From: Evansella alkalicola
GTDB lineage: Bacteria > Bacillota > Bacilli > Bacillales > Salisediminibacteriaceae
Reading direction: 5' to 3'
NCBI RefSeq assembly: GCF_019042735.1
Contig: NZ_JAHQCR010000091.1
Coordinates: 62,001 to 126,000, forward strand
DNA length: 64,000 bases
In this document: in pieces, positions 35,282 through 44,375 of the stretch
How the letters are laid out: every line of letters starts with the position of its first letter
How positions within the stretch are numbered: position 1 is the first letter of the stretch
Notes under the pieces: model-generated
The model's input: only the letters and a program-made list of their open reading frames with translations
What the model was told of the DNA's origin: nothing
Databases searched by the model: none
Made by a program: the position numbers and the translations under genes

Positions 35282-35292
35282 TTGACTTACTA

Positions 35293-35324
35293 ACAGACAA
35301 GGGATGTTCCCTTGTCTGTTTTTT
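35293..35324 (+). terminator. rpmE2 terminator
   Basis: ACAGACAAGGGA-tgt-TCCCTTGTCTGT, then TTTTTT. Confidence 0.95.
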
Positions 35325-35566
35325 AATTGGTACTTGCTAGCCCTGGGCAGCGCTTCAGCTTCACTTCCACCATAAATTCCCACAAAGCTTCCAGAAACCT
35401 TTTTCTCCATCATACGCCCACATTCTCCTTAAATCGCACCTATACTAACTTTTTCTACAATCCCTGAGAAAAGTCCATTGTTCCAAGGCTATAACCTGTC
35501 TATAATAAGAAGAGTGAAAAAGAATGGATAGTATTTTTACAACAAGTTGAGGGAGAGAGTCTTATT

Positions 35567-36190
35567 ATGCATTTGACCAGGAGAGAAGGCTGGCTAGAAG
35601 TAGTTTGCGGAAGTATGTTTTCGGGGAAATCAGAGGAGCTCATTCGTCGTGTTCGAAGGGCAAGCTATGGTCGGCAAAAAGTCCAGGTATTTAAACCACA
35701 AATAGATAATCGTTATAGCGAAAAAGAAGTTGTTTCTCATAATGGCAATAAAGTGTATGCCATGCCGATTGAAAAGGCATCGTCTATATTGGACTTATTA
35801 GAAAAAGACACTCAAGTTGTTGCAATAGACGAAGTCCAGTTTTTTAACGAAGATGTCGTTGATGTTGTCCAAGCATTAGCGGATCAAGACCTTCGTGTTA
35901 TAGTTGCAGGATTAGATCAAGATTTCCGAGGAGAGCCATTTGGACATGTTCCTACATTAATGGCTTTAGCTGAAACGGTAACAAAGTTACAGGCCATCTG
36001 TTTAACTTGCGGTTCGCCGGCTAGTCGTACCCAACGTTTAATTAATGGAAAACCAGCTTCCTATGATGATCCAATCATACTAGTTGGAGCGTCTGAATCT
36101 TATGAGCCACGTTGCCGTCACTGTCATGAAGTACCAGGAAAACCTACAATGACTCACAAAAAAGAAAAAGAATCATCAATGACCATATAA
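35567..36190 (+). CDS. tdk: Thymidine kinase
   Basis: 207 aa. P-loop GSMFSGKSEELIRR, DEVQFF, and zinc ligands CLTCGSPASR and CRHCH. It phosphorylates thymidine for salvage. SD GAGGGAGAG, ATG 35567. A Lys/Glu-rich tail replaces nothing conserved. Confidence 0.95.
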   Translation: MHLTRREGWLEVVCGSMFSGKSEELIRRVRRASYGRQKVQVFKPQIDNRYSEKEVVSHNGNKVYAMPIEKASSILDLLEKDTQVVAIDEVQFFNEDVVDVVQALADQDLRVIVAGLDQDFRGEPFGHVPTLMALAETVTKLQAICLTCGSPASRTQRLINGKPASYDDPIILVGASESYEPRCRHCHEVPGKPTMTHKKEKESSMTI

Positions 36191-36202
36191 ATTAGCAAAA
36201 AG

Positions 36203-36242
36203 GAGAAGTTAGCAGTTCACGTACAGCTAGCTTCTTTTTTTA
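36203..36242 (+). terminator. tdk terminator
   Basis: GAAGTTAGC / GCTAGCTTC (one G-T pair) followed by TTTTTTT. Confidence 0.85.
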
Positions 36243-36417
36243 TATGGACGACACATTAAAAAACAAGTAGCCTGCAGCGAGTTCAGCAATAATTCCCTTT
36301 TTCCTTTTTCGTGTTGGAGGGTTGGCTAATTTAATGGAGTGAAGAAGTAACTTCCTTTACCCCTTTTGTATCTAAATCAATGTTTTAGGAAAAGATAGGG
36401 TATAGGAGGTGCTTAAC

Positions 36418-36906
36418 ATGAAATATACCTTAACAGGATTAGGATTATTGCTCCTAATTTTTACTGGTTGTAATGACGACGTAAATCCCCCAGAAGTTCA
36501 GGGACAAAATACAAATGAAGCTCCAATTGAACACAAGGATTGGGGTTCAGCATTAATGGGGCCAGGACCTATTAATTACGGTGCTATTGAAGAGCAGGCT
36601 GATCCTTATCATCCAGTTACAGAGCAAAACTCAACAGGTACCAGCTACCGCTCGCCACTTCAGGAACATCAAGATTTTGGTGATGATCAGGATATGATCG
36701 AGGATGTTCTTTATAGAATGGAAGGCGTAAATCCAGGTATGGTTGTTCTCATGGGAGGACATGCTTGGGTAAATGTTATGCTTGATGATACGATGGCAGG
36801 ACAAGAGAATGTAGATAAAGAAAGCAGAATTCGTGAGATTGAAGAGGAGTTGTATGAAGTAAATCCGAGATACAACTACCGAGTCGTAGTTAATGATTGG
36901 CGTTAA
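36418..36906 (+). CDS. Hypothetical lipoprotein, 162 aa
   Basis: ATG 36418 has SD AGGAGGTG. The signal MKYTLTGLGLLLLIFTGC ends in lipobox IFTGC. The mature protein is acidic, with a C-terminal segment (MVVLMGGHAWVNVML, then NPRYNYRVVVNDW) that distantly recalls YhcN/YlaJ-type sporulation lipoproteins; this is a weak impression. Stands alone between tdk and the minus-strand CoA-disulfide reductase. Confidence 0.7.
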   Translation: MKYTLTGLGLLLLIFTGCNDDVNPPEVQGQNTNEAPIEHKDWGSALMGPGPINYGAIEEQADPYHPVTEQNSTGTSYRSPLQEHQDFGDDQDMIEDVLYRMEGVNPGMVVLMGGHAWVNVMLDDTMAGQENVDKESRIREIEEELYEVNPRYNYRVVVNDWR

Positions 36907-36926
36907 GTATAAACGAAATAGCTGGT

Positions 36927-36968
36927 AAATCAACCGCCTTCACCTATTAGGAAAGGCGGTTGAATTTC
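36927..36968. terminator. Bidirectional terminator between convergent genes
   Basis: TCAACCGCCTT / AAGGCGGTTGA with AT-rich flanks on both sides, serving the lipoprotein gene and the minus-strand reductase. Confidence 0.75.
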
Positions 36969-36981
36969 TTTATACTCCAAC

Positions 36982-38316
36982 TTAAAATCTTCTAGCTGCT
37001 TGCTGCAAAGGATCCCAGACGCCATTGAAAGGCGGAGCATAGCTCAAATCGAGGTTTTCCAAATCTGATATGGTCATGTGGTGATACAAGGCTGTAGCAG
37101 CTACGTCAACCCTCTTATCAACACCAGCTTTTCCGATGATTTGAACACCTAACAACTGGTCATTTTCCTTATTACGCAAAAGTTTTATCATCATTTTTTC
37201 ACTTCCAGGATAATATCCAGCGTGATTACGACTCTCAAATAGAAGTGGCTCATAATCAAAACCGAGTTCCTCCGCCGCTCCTGACGACAAACCTGTTATG
37301 CCAACAGATAGGTCAAAAAATTGCAGGATGGAAGTCCCCACAACACCTTGAAACGTCTTTCGTAAACCGGCAATATTACTCCCTGCAATACGCCCCTGTT
37401 TATTTGCATGTGTACCGAGTGGGATATAATCATTTTTTTCCTTCATCCTGTGATATTGAACAGCACAGTCACCTGCTGCATAAATATCATCCACATTCGT
37501 TTCCATGTACGAATTCACTTCAATAGCACCGCTGTGGTGAAGCTGAATACCTGCTTCCTTTGCAAAACTCGTATTAGGCCTCACTCCAACGGCTATAATG
37601 ACCATATCAGATAAATAAGAGCCCTTGTCAGTTACTACTTGTTTCACACGACCATCACCATTATCCTCGAAACGTTTCACTTTTTCCCCAAGTACCGTTT
37701 CCACGCCATTTCTAGTAGCTTCTTCTTGTAAATGGTCACTAATTTCTGGGTCAAAGACCGCACCAAGACGTTCATTTAAATCAATTAATCTTACTTTGCG
37801 TCCTTGAAGGACAAGGTTTTCAGCTACCTCAAGGCCAATATAACCTGCGCCAATAACAGTGACATTTAAGACATCCTCTTTCATGTCGCCGACGATATTT
37901 TCAGCGTCTGGAATGGTTTTTAGGACATGAACGCCATCAAGATCTCGTCCCTCAAATGGAGGAACAATGGGTGATGCTCCTGTTGCAACCAGAAGTTTAT
38001 CATAGGAAACTTCAAAAGGTTTACCAGTATCATGATTTACTCCCTTAACAGTTTTGTTCTCTATATCAAGGGCTGTCACTTCATGCTTTACTCTGGCGTC
38101 AATACCGTATTTATCCTGAAATGTTTCCCTACTCCGAGCAATTAACTGATCTGTTTCCTCTACTAAACCACCAATAAAATAAGGTAGCCCACACTGGGCA
38201 TAGGAATAATAACTACCTTTTTCAAGGACAGTGACATGGGCGTTTTTATTGTTCCGTACTATTTGCATTGCGGCACTCATACCTGCTGCGTCACCGCCAA
38301 TGATTACAACTTTCAT
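36982..38316 (-). CDS. cdr: CoA-disulfide reductase (pyridine nucleotide-disulfide oxidoreductase)
   Basis: 444 aa from ATG 38316 with SD AAAGGGG; a longer frame upstream adds an unconserved 14 residues. FAD site VVIIGGDAAGMSAA, single active-site Cys in YAQCGLPYF, NAD site VIGAGYIGLEVAENL, second FAD motif VDDIYAAGDCA, and the C-terminal SYAPPFNGVWDPLQ typical of the CoADR/NADH oxidase group. It probably keeps CoA reduced in cells without glutathione; NADH oxidase activity cannot be excluded. Confidence 0.88.
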   Translation of the reverse strand: MKVVIIGGDAAGMSAAMQIVRNNKNAHVTVLEKGSYYSYAQCGLPYFIGGLVEETDQLIARSRETFQDKYGIDARVKHEVTALDIENKTVKGVNHDTGKPFEVSYDKLLVATGASPIVPPFEGRDLDGVHVLKTIPDAENIVGDMKEDVLNVTVIGAGYIGLEVAENLVLQGRKVRLIDLNERLGAVFDPEISDHLQEEATRNGVETVLGEKVKRFEDNGDGRVKQVVTDKGSYLSDMVIIAVGVRPNTSFAKEAGIQLHHSGAIEVNSYMETNVDDIYAAGDCAVQYHRMKEKNDYIPLGTHANKQGRIAGSNIAGLRKTFQGVVGTSILQFFDLSVGITGLSSGAAEELGFDYEPLLFESRNHAGYYPGSEKMMIKLLRNKENDQLLGVQIIGKAGVDKRVDVAATALYHHMTISDLENLDLSYAPPFNGVWDPLQQAARRF

Positions 38317-38504
38317 TGCAAACCCCTTTCTGTTAAAAAAAGACGTATTGGTATACACTATTCCCTGTTCATGGCGGAAAAAACCATCACACTTATAATG
38401 ACGTAAGCATTTCTAGAAATAGGGGGACAGTATTTAGTCGTTACAATCTAATGGATGCATGTTTATTAAGTAAACGGATTGTGAAAAATTAATGTAACAC
38501 AGTT

Positions 38505-38533
38505 TTTACAAATAGAACTCCCTATACTATAAT
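38505..38533 (+). promoter_or_regulatory. prfA promoter
   Basis: TTTACA (38505-38510), 17-bp spacer, TATAAT (38528-38533), 70 bases before the prfA start. Confidence 0.75.
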
Positions 38534-38603
38534 AAGGAATGGAACTTTCGCAAGCAGAGCCAAAACTGGTAAGCGATGCGATATTAAATTGAGGTGAAGA
38601 ATC

Positions 38604-39674
38604 GTGTTTGATCGGTTACAAGCTGTAGAAGAACGTTATGAAAGACTGAACGAACTGTTAATGGACCCTGATGTCATCAGTGATACGAAGAAACTAAGGG
38701 ATTATTCAAAAGAGCAGTCAGACATAGAAGAAACAGTAACGACGTATCGAAATTATAAAGAACTGAAGGAACAGTATGATGAAGCAAAAGGGATGCTGAA
38801 GGAAAATCTTGATGATGAAATGCGTGAAATGGTCAAGATGGAGGTGGAGGAGTTAGGAGAACAACTGCCGCCACTAGAAGAAAAACTTCGAATTTTATTA
38901 CTTCCTAAAGATCCTAATGACGATAAAAACGTTATCGTTGAAATCCGTGGAGCAGCTGGGGGAGACGAGGCAGCCCTATTTGCAGGGGACTTATTCCGCA
39001 TGTATTCCCGTTATGCAGAAGCGCAAGGGTGGAAACCAGAAGTTATTGAAGCAAGTGAAAATGATATTGGTGGATTTAAAGAAATTATTTTTATGATAAA
39101 CGGAAAAGGTGCTTTCTCAAAAATGAAATATGAGAATGGTGCCCATCGTGTACAACGTGTCCCAACAACAGAGTCAGGTGGCCGTATTCATACGTCAACT
39201 GCTACGGTTGCAGTGCTTCCAGAGGCGGAAGAAGTTGAAGTGGACATTAATGAGAAGGACATTCGCGTAGATACCTTCGCATCAAGTGGTCCTGGGGGAC
39301 AAAGTGTAAATACAACGATGTCTGCTGTTCGTTTAACTCACCTTCCAACTGGAGTAGTCGTGTCATGTCAAGATGAGAAATCACAGATCAAGAATAAGGA
39401 AAAAGCGATGAAGGTTTTACGGGCAAGGGTTTATGATAAATTCCGCAAAGAGGCAGAAGCAGAGTATGCCCAAAACCGTAAATCTGCTGTAGGTACTGGG
39501 GATCGTTCTGAGAGAATCCGTACTTATAACTTCCCACAGAGCCGAGTGACAGATCACCGTATCGGCTTAACAATTCAGAAACTTGATCAAATTCTTCAAG
39601 GTAACCTAGATGAGATTATCGAGGCCTTGATTGTGGAAGAACAGTCACGTGCCATGGAAGAAGCTGGGGAGTAA
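38604..39674 (+). CDS. prfA: Peptide chain release factor 1
   Basis: 356 aa from GTG 38604 (SD GAGGTGAAG). Stop-codon recognition PxT motif in RVPTTESGGR, and the GGQ motif in SSGPGGQSVNTTMSAVRL that triggers peptidyl-tRNA hydrolysis at UAA/UAG. Followed after 3 bases by prmC, whose product methylates this GGQ glutamine. Confidence 0.96.
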   Translation: MFDRLQAVEERYERLNELLMDPDVISDTKKLRDYSKEQSDIEETVTTYRNYKELKEQYDEAKGMLKENLDDEMREMVKMEVEELGEQLPPLEEKLRILLLPKDPNDDKNVIVEIRGAAGGDEAALFAGDLFRMYSRYAEAQGWKPEVIEASENDIGGFKEIIFMINGKGAFSKMKYENGAHRVQRVPTTESGGRIHTSTATVAVLPEAEEVEVDINEKDIRVDTFASSGPGGQSVNTTMSAVRLTHLPTGVVVSCQDEKSQIKNKEKAMKVLRARVYDKFRKEAEAEYAQNRKSAVGTGDRSERIRTYNFPQSRVTDHRIGLTIQKLDQILQGNLDEIIEALIVEEQSRAMEEAGE

Positions 39675-39677
39675 CTT

Positions 39678-40559
39678 ATGTCTATGGAAGAGAGAGAATC
39701 GTTGAAAGTGTATGAGGCCCTACGTTGGGCTTCTTCTTTTTTACAAAAACATGATTACGAAGAAACCATTGGCGAACGGCTCCTACAACATCATACTGGC
39801 TGGTCGCGTACGCAGATGTTGACAGAATACCATACCACTTTATCTGAGCAAATTCAGATGAAGTTTCAAGAGGACGTGGAAAAAGCGGCGTCAGGGATTC
39901 CAGTGCAGTATATAACGGGTGAAGAAGTATTTTATGGACGAGAATTCCATGTGAATAAGGATGTTTTAATTCCTCGTCCAGAAACAGAAGAACTCATAGA
40001 GGTCGTTTTAGATATGATCAGAAGCCTTCCTCTTATAGATAGTGATAAAGTGGCGATCGTTGATGTAGGTACGGGGAGTGGGGTTATCGCCATCACGCTA
40101 GCATTAGAGTTATCGAACGCAGAAGTTACAGCAATCGATATCTCGGGAGATGCACTACATTTAGCTTCCCAGAACGCAAATCGATTAGGGGCTACTATTA
40201 CTTTCTTGGAGGGAGATTTATTAAGCCCTTTCATCTCCTTAGGGGAAAAAGTGAGTGTTGTAGTATCCAATCCGCCATATATTCCTGAAGGGGATCGAGC
40301 AGTGATGAAAGGGAACGTTGTTGAGCATGAACCGCACTTAGCATTGTTTGCTGGAGAAGATGGTTTAGGGATTTATCGTCGACTAGTGAAACAAATTCCA
40401 TCTGTTCTGATAAAACCAGGCATCATTGCCTTTGAAATTGGACATGGTCAAGGGGAAGCTGTAAAGACTCTTATAGTAGAGGAATTCCCGTCAGCATCAG
40501 TTGATATCATCAATGATATTAACGGGAAAGAGCGGATAGTGATAGGGACAGTATCGTGA
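39678..40559 (+). CDS. prmC: Release factor glutamine methyltransferase
   Basis: 293 aa; ATG 39678 has SD GGGGAG. N-terminal helical RF-binding domain, PVQYITGEEVFYGREF, SAM-binding VDVGTGSGVIAI and catalytic NPPY in VVSNPPYIPEGD. Methylates the Gln of GGQ in release factors. Operon with prfA. Confidence 0.95.
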   Translation: MSMEERESLKVYEALRWASSFLQKHDYEETIGERLLQHHTGWSRTQMLTEYHTTLSEQIQMKFQEDVEKAASGIPVQYITGEEVFYGREFHVNKDVLIPRPETEELIEVVLDMIRSLPLIDSDKVAIVDVGTGSGVIAITLALELSNAEVTAIDISGDALHLASQNANRLGATITFLEGDLLSPFISLGEKVSVVVSNPPYIPEGDRAVMKGNVVEHEPHLALFAGEDGLGIYRRLVKQIPSVLIKPGIIAFEIGHGQGEAVKTLIVEEFPSASVDIINDINGKERIVIGTVS

Positions 40560-40641
40560 ACAAGTCATCACTATTTCATTTCATGCTTGAAATGTAGAAC
40601 CGCTCTCAAAATTTCATGATTTCATTAAATATTCTTCTTAA

Positions 40642-40673
40642 GTGATATCGAGTTCGATATCATTTTTTTTATT
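40642..40673 (+). terminator. prfA-prmC terminator
   Basis: GTGATATCGA / TCGATATCAT stem then a run of eight T. The 505-base gap to the next gene is otherwise AT-rich; a second T-rich hairpin (GTGCT/AGCAT, about 40,733-40,758) is weaker. Confidence 0.88.
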
Positions 40674-41064
40674 TTAAAATGATGGAAGAAAGTGAAAATG
40701 ATAATAAACATACTAAAAACGCTTGATAAAATAGTGCTTGTTAAGAGCATTTTTTTTACACCACTAAATCTAAAATTAAACATATTAGCCTCCTGTCATT
40801 TTGTTTCATATATGTAACGTTCGAATATCTTTGCTTTTCTTATCTTCATTTAATATGCCAATTTATTATTCCAACTATACCCAAAAAAAGGGTATGTTAC
40901 ATTAAAGTTTTAGGTTATAACATTATGCAGTAAACAACATAATAGGTGTTACAGACATTAACTTAAATGTGTACATTTTGTGAACAACCATTTTACGATA
41001 AATAATTATCATATATTTCCATATCATAAAAATTCAGCCTACTAATTACATAAGGGGATTTCCT

Positions 41065-41556
41065 ATGGTAAAAAGACAAAGAAAAAAATATGAAGCGCTC
41101 CTCTGGAGTATCGCTTTGCCAGGTTTTGGCCAATTTATAAATAAAAAGCATTTTAAAGGTTTTATCTTGATGGTTGCCGAAGTTTTGATAAATGTAATGA
41201 GTAACTTTAATTTAGCTATCATGTTATCCTTCAACTGGCGTATTCAAGAGACGATTGAGATTATTGATTTTCAATGGCTAATGTTTTATCCGTGTTTATA
41301 CATGTATGGGTTATGGGATGCCTATCGAGACGAAAATAGGGGGAATCTTGGACCATATTCTTATGTACCATTAGCATGTTGTGCTTATACTGTGACAGTC
41401 GGTTTAATGTATTCCACAACCTTTGAGATATTTGGTATTTTATTTGGTCCCGTTTTCTTACCGATTCTAAGCTTGATACCTGGACTTATTGTGGGGAACC
41501 TCATAAGAGTTTTCTTAACAAAAAGGGCGGAAGAAAAGGGTTTGGTTACGGAATAA
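41065..41556 (+). CDS. Hypothetical membrane protein, 163 aa
   Basis: Begins MVKRQRKKYEALLWSIALPG with FGQFINKKHFKGF, a pattern like TM2-type small membrane proteins. About four hydrophobic segments. ATG 41065 is preceded by SD AAGGGGA. It lies between prmC and spoIIR; function unknown. Confidence 0.78.
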   Translation: MVKRQRKKYEALLWSIALPGFGQFINKKHFKGFILMVAEVLINVMSNFNLAIMLSFNWRIQETIEIIDFQWLMFYPCLYMYGLWDAYRDENRGNLGPYSYVPLACCAYTVTVGLMYSTTFEIFGILFGPVFLPILSLIPGLIVGNLIRVFLTKRAEEKGLVTE

Positions 41557-41669
41557 GAAGGAATTAGACAAAATCTATTAATGCTTCTGTCATAACTTGT
41601 CGTTCGATTCTATGTTTATCTTCCCTAAGTAGTGCTAACAATGAGTACTACGAAGGGAAGGTGTCTCGC

Positions 41670-42281
41670 ATGAAGCAGCGAATTCATATTTACATATTTT
41701 TGTCCTTATCCGTATTATTATTATCTTGGGAAGCAAATCTATTAAAACCGGTTCAGGCTGATGAAATTCTTATACCCGAAGAATCTATCAGACTACGAAT
41801 CTTAGCAAATAGCAATTCACCAATCGACCAACAAGTAAAACACAATATCCGAAATGCAGTGAATGCACAAATTACAGAGTGGGTTGAACTATTGGATGAT
41901 GTTGATGATGCACGGGATATCATTGGTGAAAACATAGATGATTTGAATAGCATTGTAGGGGAAGAATTAGAGAAGGTTGGTAATGATGAGAGTTATAACG
42001 TTTCATTAACGGAAACTTCATTTCCAACAAAACTATATGGGGATCGTCTTTACCCTGCTGGTGACTACGAGGCTGTACTTATTGAGTTGGGGGACGGACA
42101 AGGTGACAATTGGTGGTGTGTTTTATTTCCACCATTATGTTTCTTAGACTTCTCCAATGGTGACGCAGTGGCCCATGAAGCAGACGAAACTCCTAAGGAA
42201 GAGGAGAATGAAGAGGAAGTGGAAGTGTCTTTCTTTATAGTAGAGATTTTTACTAGTATTGTTGATAGATTTAAAGCTTAA
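41670..42281 (+). CDS. spoIIR: Stage II sporulation protein R
   Basis: 203 aa from ATG 41670 (SD GAAGGGAAGG). N-terminal signal sequence to about residue 30, then PEESIRLRILANSNSPIDQ, FPTKLYGD and GDNWWCVLFPPLCFLD, all SpoIIR signatures. It is secreted from the forespore and triggers SpoIIGA to process pro-sigma-E in the mother cell. The C-terminus is acidic (EEENEEEVEV). Confidence 0.95.
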   Translation: MKQRIHIYIFLSLSVLLLSWEANLLKPVQADEILIPEESIRLRILANSNSPIDQQVKHNIRNAVNAQITEWVELLDDVDDARDIIGENIDDLNSIVGEELEKVGNDESYNVSLTETSFPTKLYGDRLYPAGDYEAVLIELGDGQGDNWWCVLFPPLCFLDFSNGDAVAHEADETPKEEENEEEVEVSFFIVEIFTSIVDRFKA

Positions 42282-42375
42282 TATAATAGAATTTTCTAGT
42301 TTTCTAGTCATATTGCTCCTACTAACGCATAGTAATAGATTAAAGCCTATTTAATTACTAGAAAGGGTGGGGGCA

Positions 42376-42813
42376 ATGAGTTTTATCGTACGTAAAGCGT
42401 CAGAAGAAGATACATTACCAATACAACATTTTATTGCGAAAACTGGAGTCGGAAAGCTACCTGCCACAGTTGAATGGTCATCATTTTTAATAGCTGAAAA
42501 CGAGCAAGGAGACTTTGTTTCTGTTATTAGAATTCAAAAGGTTACAGATGATACAGGCTTATTAAGGACACTAATTATTGACTCTGATAAAGTAAATTCC
42601 TTATTCATATTAGAATTTTTAGAGGCAACGATCCATTACGCCTTAGAAGAAGGATTATCAAATATTTACTTACTGGCTGCAGGAGAGGGGACTTTTTTAC
42701 AGCCTTTAGGATTTGCGAAAACTCCAGCGGATCATTTGCCAGGAGAACTCACTTCATTGGAGGACGTTCAGAAACATCTATCAAAAGGTCTTCCAGTATT
42801 TATGAAGTCCTAA
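42376..42813 (+). CDS. ywlB: GNAT-family acetyltransferase YwlB
   Basis: 145 aa from ATG 42376 (SD GGGTGGGGG). MSFIVRKASEEDTLPIQHFI and AIHYALEEGLSNIYLLAAG with LGF near the end fit a small GNAT fold; the acetyl-CoA loop is poorly conserved. Locus matches ywlB. Immediately after its stop the same frame continues with a repetitive basic stretch. Confidence 0.75.
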   Translation: MSFIVRKASEEDTLPIQHFIAKTGVGKLPATVEWSSFLIAENEQGDFVSVIRIQKVTDDTGLLRTLIIDSDKVNSLFILEFLEATIHYALEEGLSNIYLLAAGEGTFLQPLGFAKTPADHLPGELTSLEDVQKHLSKGLPVFMKS

Positions 42814-42960
42814 ATGGACCTAGTTTTGAAACCTAATCCTAAGTCTAAAGCAGGACCTAAATCTAACCCAGATCCTAAATCTAAACGAGATTATCATTCT
42901 AAACCTGATCGTACGTTTAAACGAGATCCTAAGTCTATGCATGATTCTAAGTTTAAATGA
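42814..42960 (+). CDS. Small ORF or in-frame tail of ywlB with PKSKRD hexapeptide repeats
   Basis: ATG 42814 abuts the ywlB stop (TAAATG) in the same frame and encodes 48 basic residues (MDLVLKPNPKSKAG, PDPKSKRD, DRTFKRD, RDPKSMHD) built on an 18-bp repeat that continues past the stop to about 43,004. There is no clear SD. It may be a former C-terminal extension, a readthrough product, or only a non-coding 18-bp repeat. Confidence 0.3.
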   Translation: MDLVLKPNPKSKAGPKSNPDPKSKRDYHSKPDRTFKRDPKSMHDSKFK

Positions 42961-43004
42961 GATTATAAGTCAAAAACGAGATTATAAGTCTAAACCCGAG
43001 GCAA
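42830..43004. repeat. 18-bp tandem repeat CCTAAATCTAAACGAGAT
   Basis: About nine imperfect 18-bp units. Six-codon period on the plus strand. Confidence 0.75.
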
Positions 43005-43048
43005 CTTATCCAGATATATAATTTACTATAGTTTAATAGTACACAATG

Positions 43049-43123
43049 TTATCAACAGAATTAACCCACTTATCCACTGATTTTTGTGGATAAGTGGGTT
43101 TTCTTCCACAGTTTTTTCCACAA
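43049..43123. promoter_or_regulatory. DnaA-box cluster within a terminator-like palindrome upstream of ywlC
   Basis: AACCCACTTATCCAC (43063-43077) and GTGGATAAGTGGGTT (43086-43100) form a perfect 15-bp inverted repeat followed by a T-rich tract. The arms hold TTATCCACT and a perfect reverse DnaA box (43085-43093). TTATCAACA (43049) and TTTTCCACA (43115) flank it. More boxes lie inside ywlC. Confidence 0.7.
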
Positions 43124-43179
43124 GCATTGACTTTTTCCCAACACCAAAGCAAAATATATAGCAGCAAGGGGGCATTTAT

Positions 43180-44232
43180 ATGCATGATAACAAGACAGAA
43201 GTTATTTCTGTGGAAAAAGATGTGGAAAACTTATCTAAAAATGATGAAATAGAACATGCTGCCAAACGTATAATAGCTGGTGAAGTTGTGGCATTTCCGA
43301 CTGAAACAGTATATGGATTAGGTGGCAATGCACTTTCAGATAAAGCAATTGAAAGAATATATGAAGCTAAAGGAAGGCCTTCGGATAACCCGTTAATTGT
43401 ACATATTGCCAATATGGAGCAATTGAGTAAATATGTAGAAAAGATACCATCACCTGCTCAAAAGCTCATGGAAGCATTCTGGCCTGGTCCCCTAACAATT
43501 GTTTTAGAGCACAGTGGGAATTTATCCCCAAGGGTGACGGCTAACTTATCCACAGTTGCTGTTCGAATGCCAGATCATCCTATTGCCCTAGCCCTGATAA
43601 AAGCGAGTGATATTCCCCTAGCAGCACCTAGTGCAAATACTTCTGGAAAGCCAAGCCCTACTACTGCAGATCATGTATATCATGATTTGAACGGAAGGAT
43701 CCCCCTCATTATAGATGGTGGTCCAACAGGCGTGGGTGTGGAATCTACAGTTGTAGACTGTTCAACTGGAGAAGTAATCATTTTAAGGCCAGGTGGTGTC
43801 ACGAAAGAACAGCTAGAGGAGGTAGTTGGGCAAGTTTCTGAGGATCCTGCCCTTTATGAAAAAGACCTCACTCCTAAATCACCTGGTATGAAATATACAC
43901 ATTATGCTCCGAGCGCTCCTCTTGTTTTAGTTGATGGGGGCGTAGATTTTTTCCATCGCCAAGTGGAAGAAGGGGTAGCTGCGGGTAAAAAAGTAGGTGT
44001 CATGGTAACAGAAGATAATAGAGGCCTTTTTCTAGAGGCGCATCAAGAGGTCGTTTGTGGAAAAAGGACTGATTTATCCACAGTTGCCCAGAGGTTATAT
44101 GAATCATTAAGGGCTTTTGACAAAAACAATGTAGATATTATATACAGTGAAGTTTTTCCTGAAACGGCAATTGGCTCTGCAATCATGAACCGTCTGCGCA
44201 AAGCGGCAGGAGGACAAGTTATAAAAGAATAA
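43180..44232 (+). CDS. ywlC: L-threonylcarbamoyladenylate synthase
   Basis: 350 aa: YrdC domain (VVAFPTETVYGLGGNA, AKGRPSDNPLIVHI, FWPGPLTIVL, PSANTSGKPSPT) plus the C-terminal Sua5 domain after SPGMKYTHYAPSAPL. It makes the threonylcarbamoyl-AMP used for the t6A37 tRNA modification. SD AAGGGGGC, ATG 43180. Its coding sequence contains perfect DnaA boxes at 43546 and 44074 and near-matches at 43209, 43221, 43522 and 44056. Confidence 0.95.
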   Translation: MHDNKTEVISVEKDVENLSKNDEIEHAAKRIIAGEVVAFPTETVYGLGGNALSDKAIERIYEAKGRPSDNPLIVHIANMEQLSKYVEKIPSPAQKLMEAFWPGPLTIVLEHSGNLSPRVTANLSTVAVRMPDHPIALALIKASDIPLAAPSANTSGKPSPTTADHVYHDLNGRIPLIIDGGPTGVGVESTVVDCSTGEVIILRPGGVTKEQLEEVVGQVSEDPALYEKDLTPKSPGMKYTHYAPSAPLVLVDGGVDFFHRQVEEGVAAGKKVGVMVTEDNRGLFLEAHQEVVCGKRTDLSTVAQRLYESLRAFDKNNVDIIYSEVFPETAIGSAIMNRLRKAAGGQVIKE

Positions 44233-44325
44233 ACATAGAACTTGCACATCGAGTGGTGTTTTGCAATTGAAATGATCCTCATCCCAAAATTCATATTTTC
44301 ACTGTAGCAAAAAAAGTAGAGATAA

Positions 44326-44369
44326 ACCCCTTTGGACTTGCATAGATTAGAATAGCTAGTCCGAGGGGT
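44326..44369 (+). promoter_or_regulatory. RBS-sequestering hairpin before mntP
   Basis: CCCC-ttt-GGACT (44327-44338) pairs with AGTCC-ga-GGGG (44358-44368), burying the mntP SD GAGGGG. No T-run, so it is not a terminator. It could give translational control of mntP. Confidence 0.5.
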
Positions 44370-44375
44370 GATTAC

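Noticed and set aside
35114..35413. 99-codon minus-strand ORF over rpmE2 and its terminator
   Set aside because: Antisense to a ribosomal protein gene and crosses a strong terminator.
41065..41556. Assignment of the membrane gene to a named ywk gene
   Set aside because: Position is suggestive, but I cannot recall enough sequence to support a symbol.
44233..44375. yybP-ykoY manganese riboswitch before mntP
   Set aside because: The leader is only 143 bases and I do not see the conserved aptamer loops; only the SD hairpin is supported.
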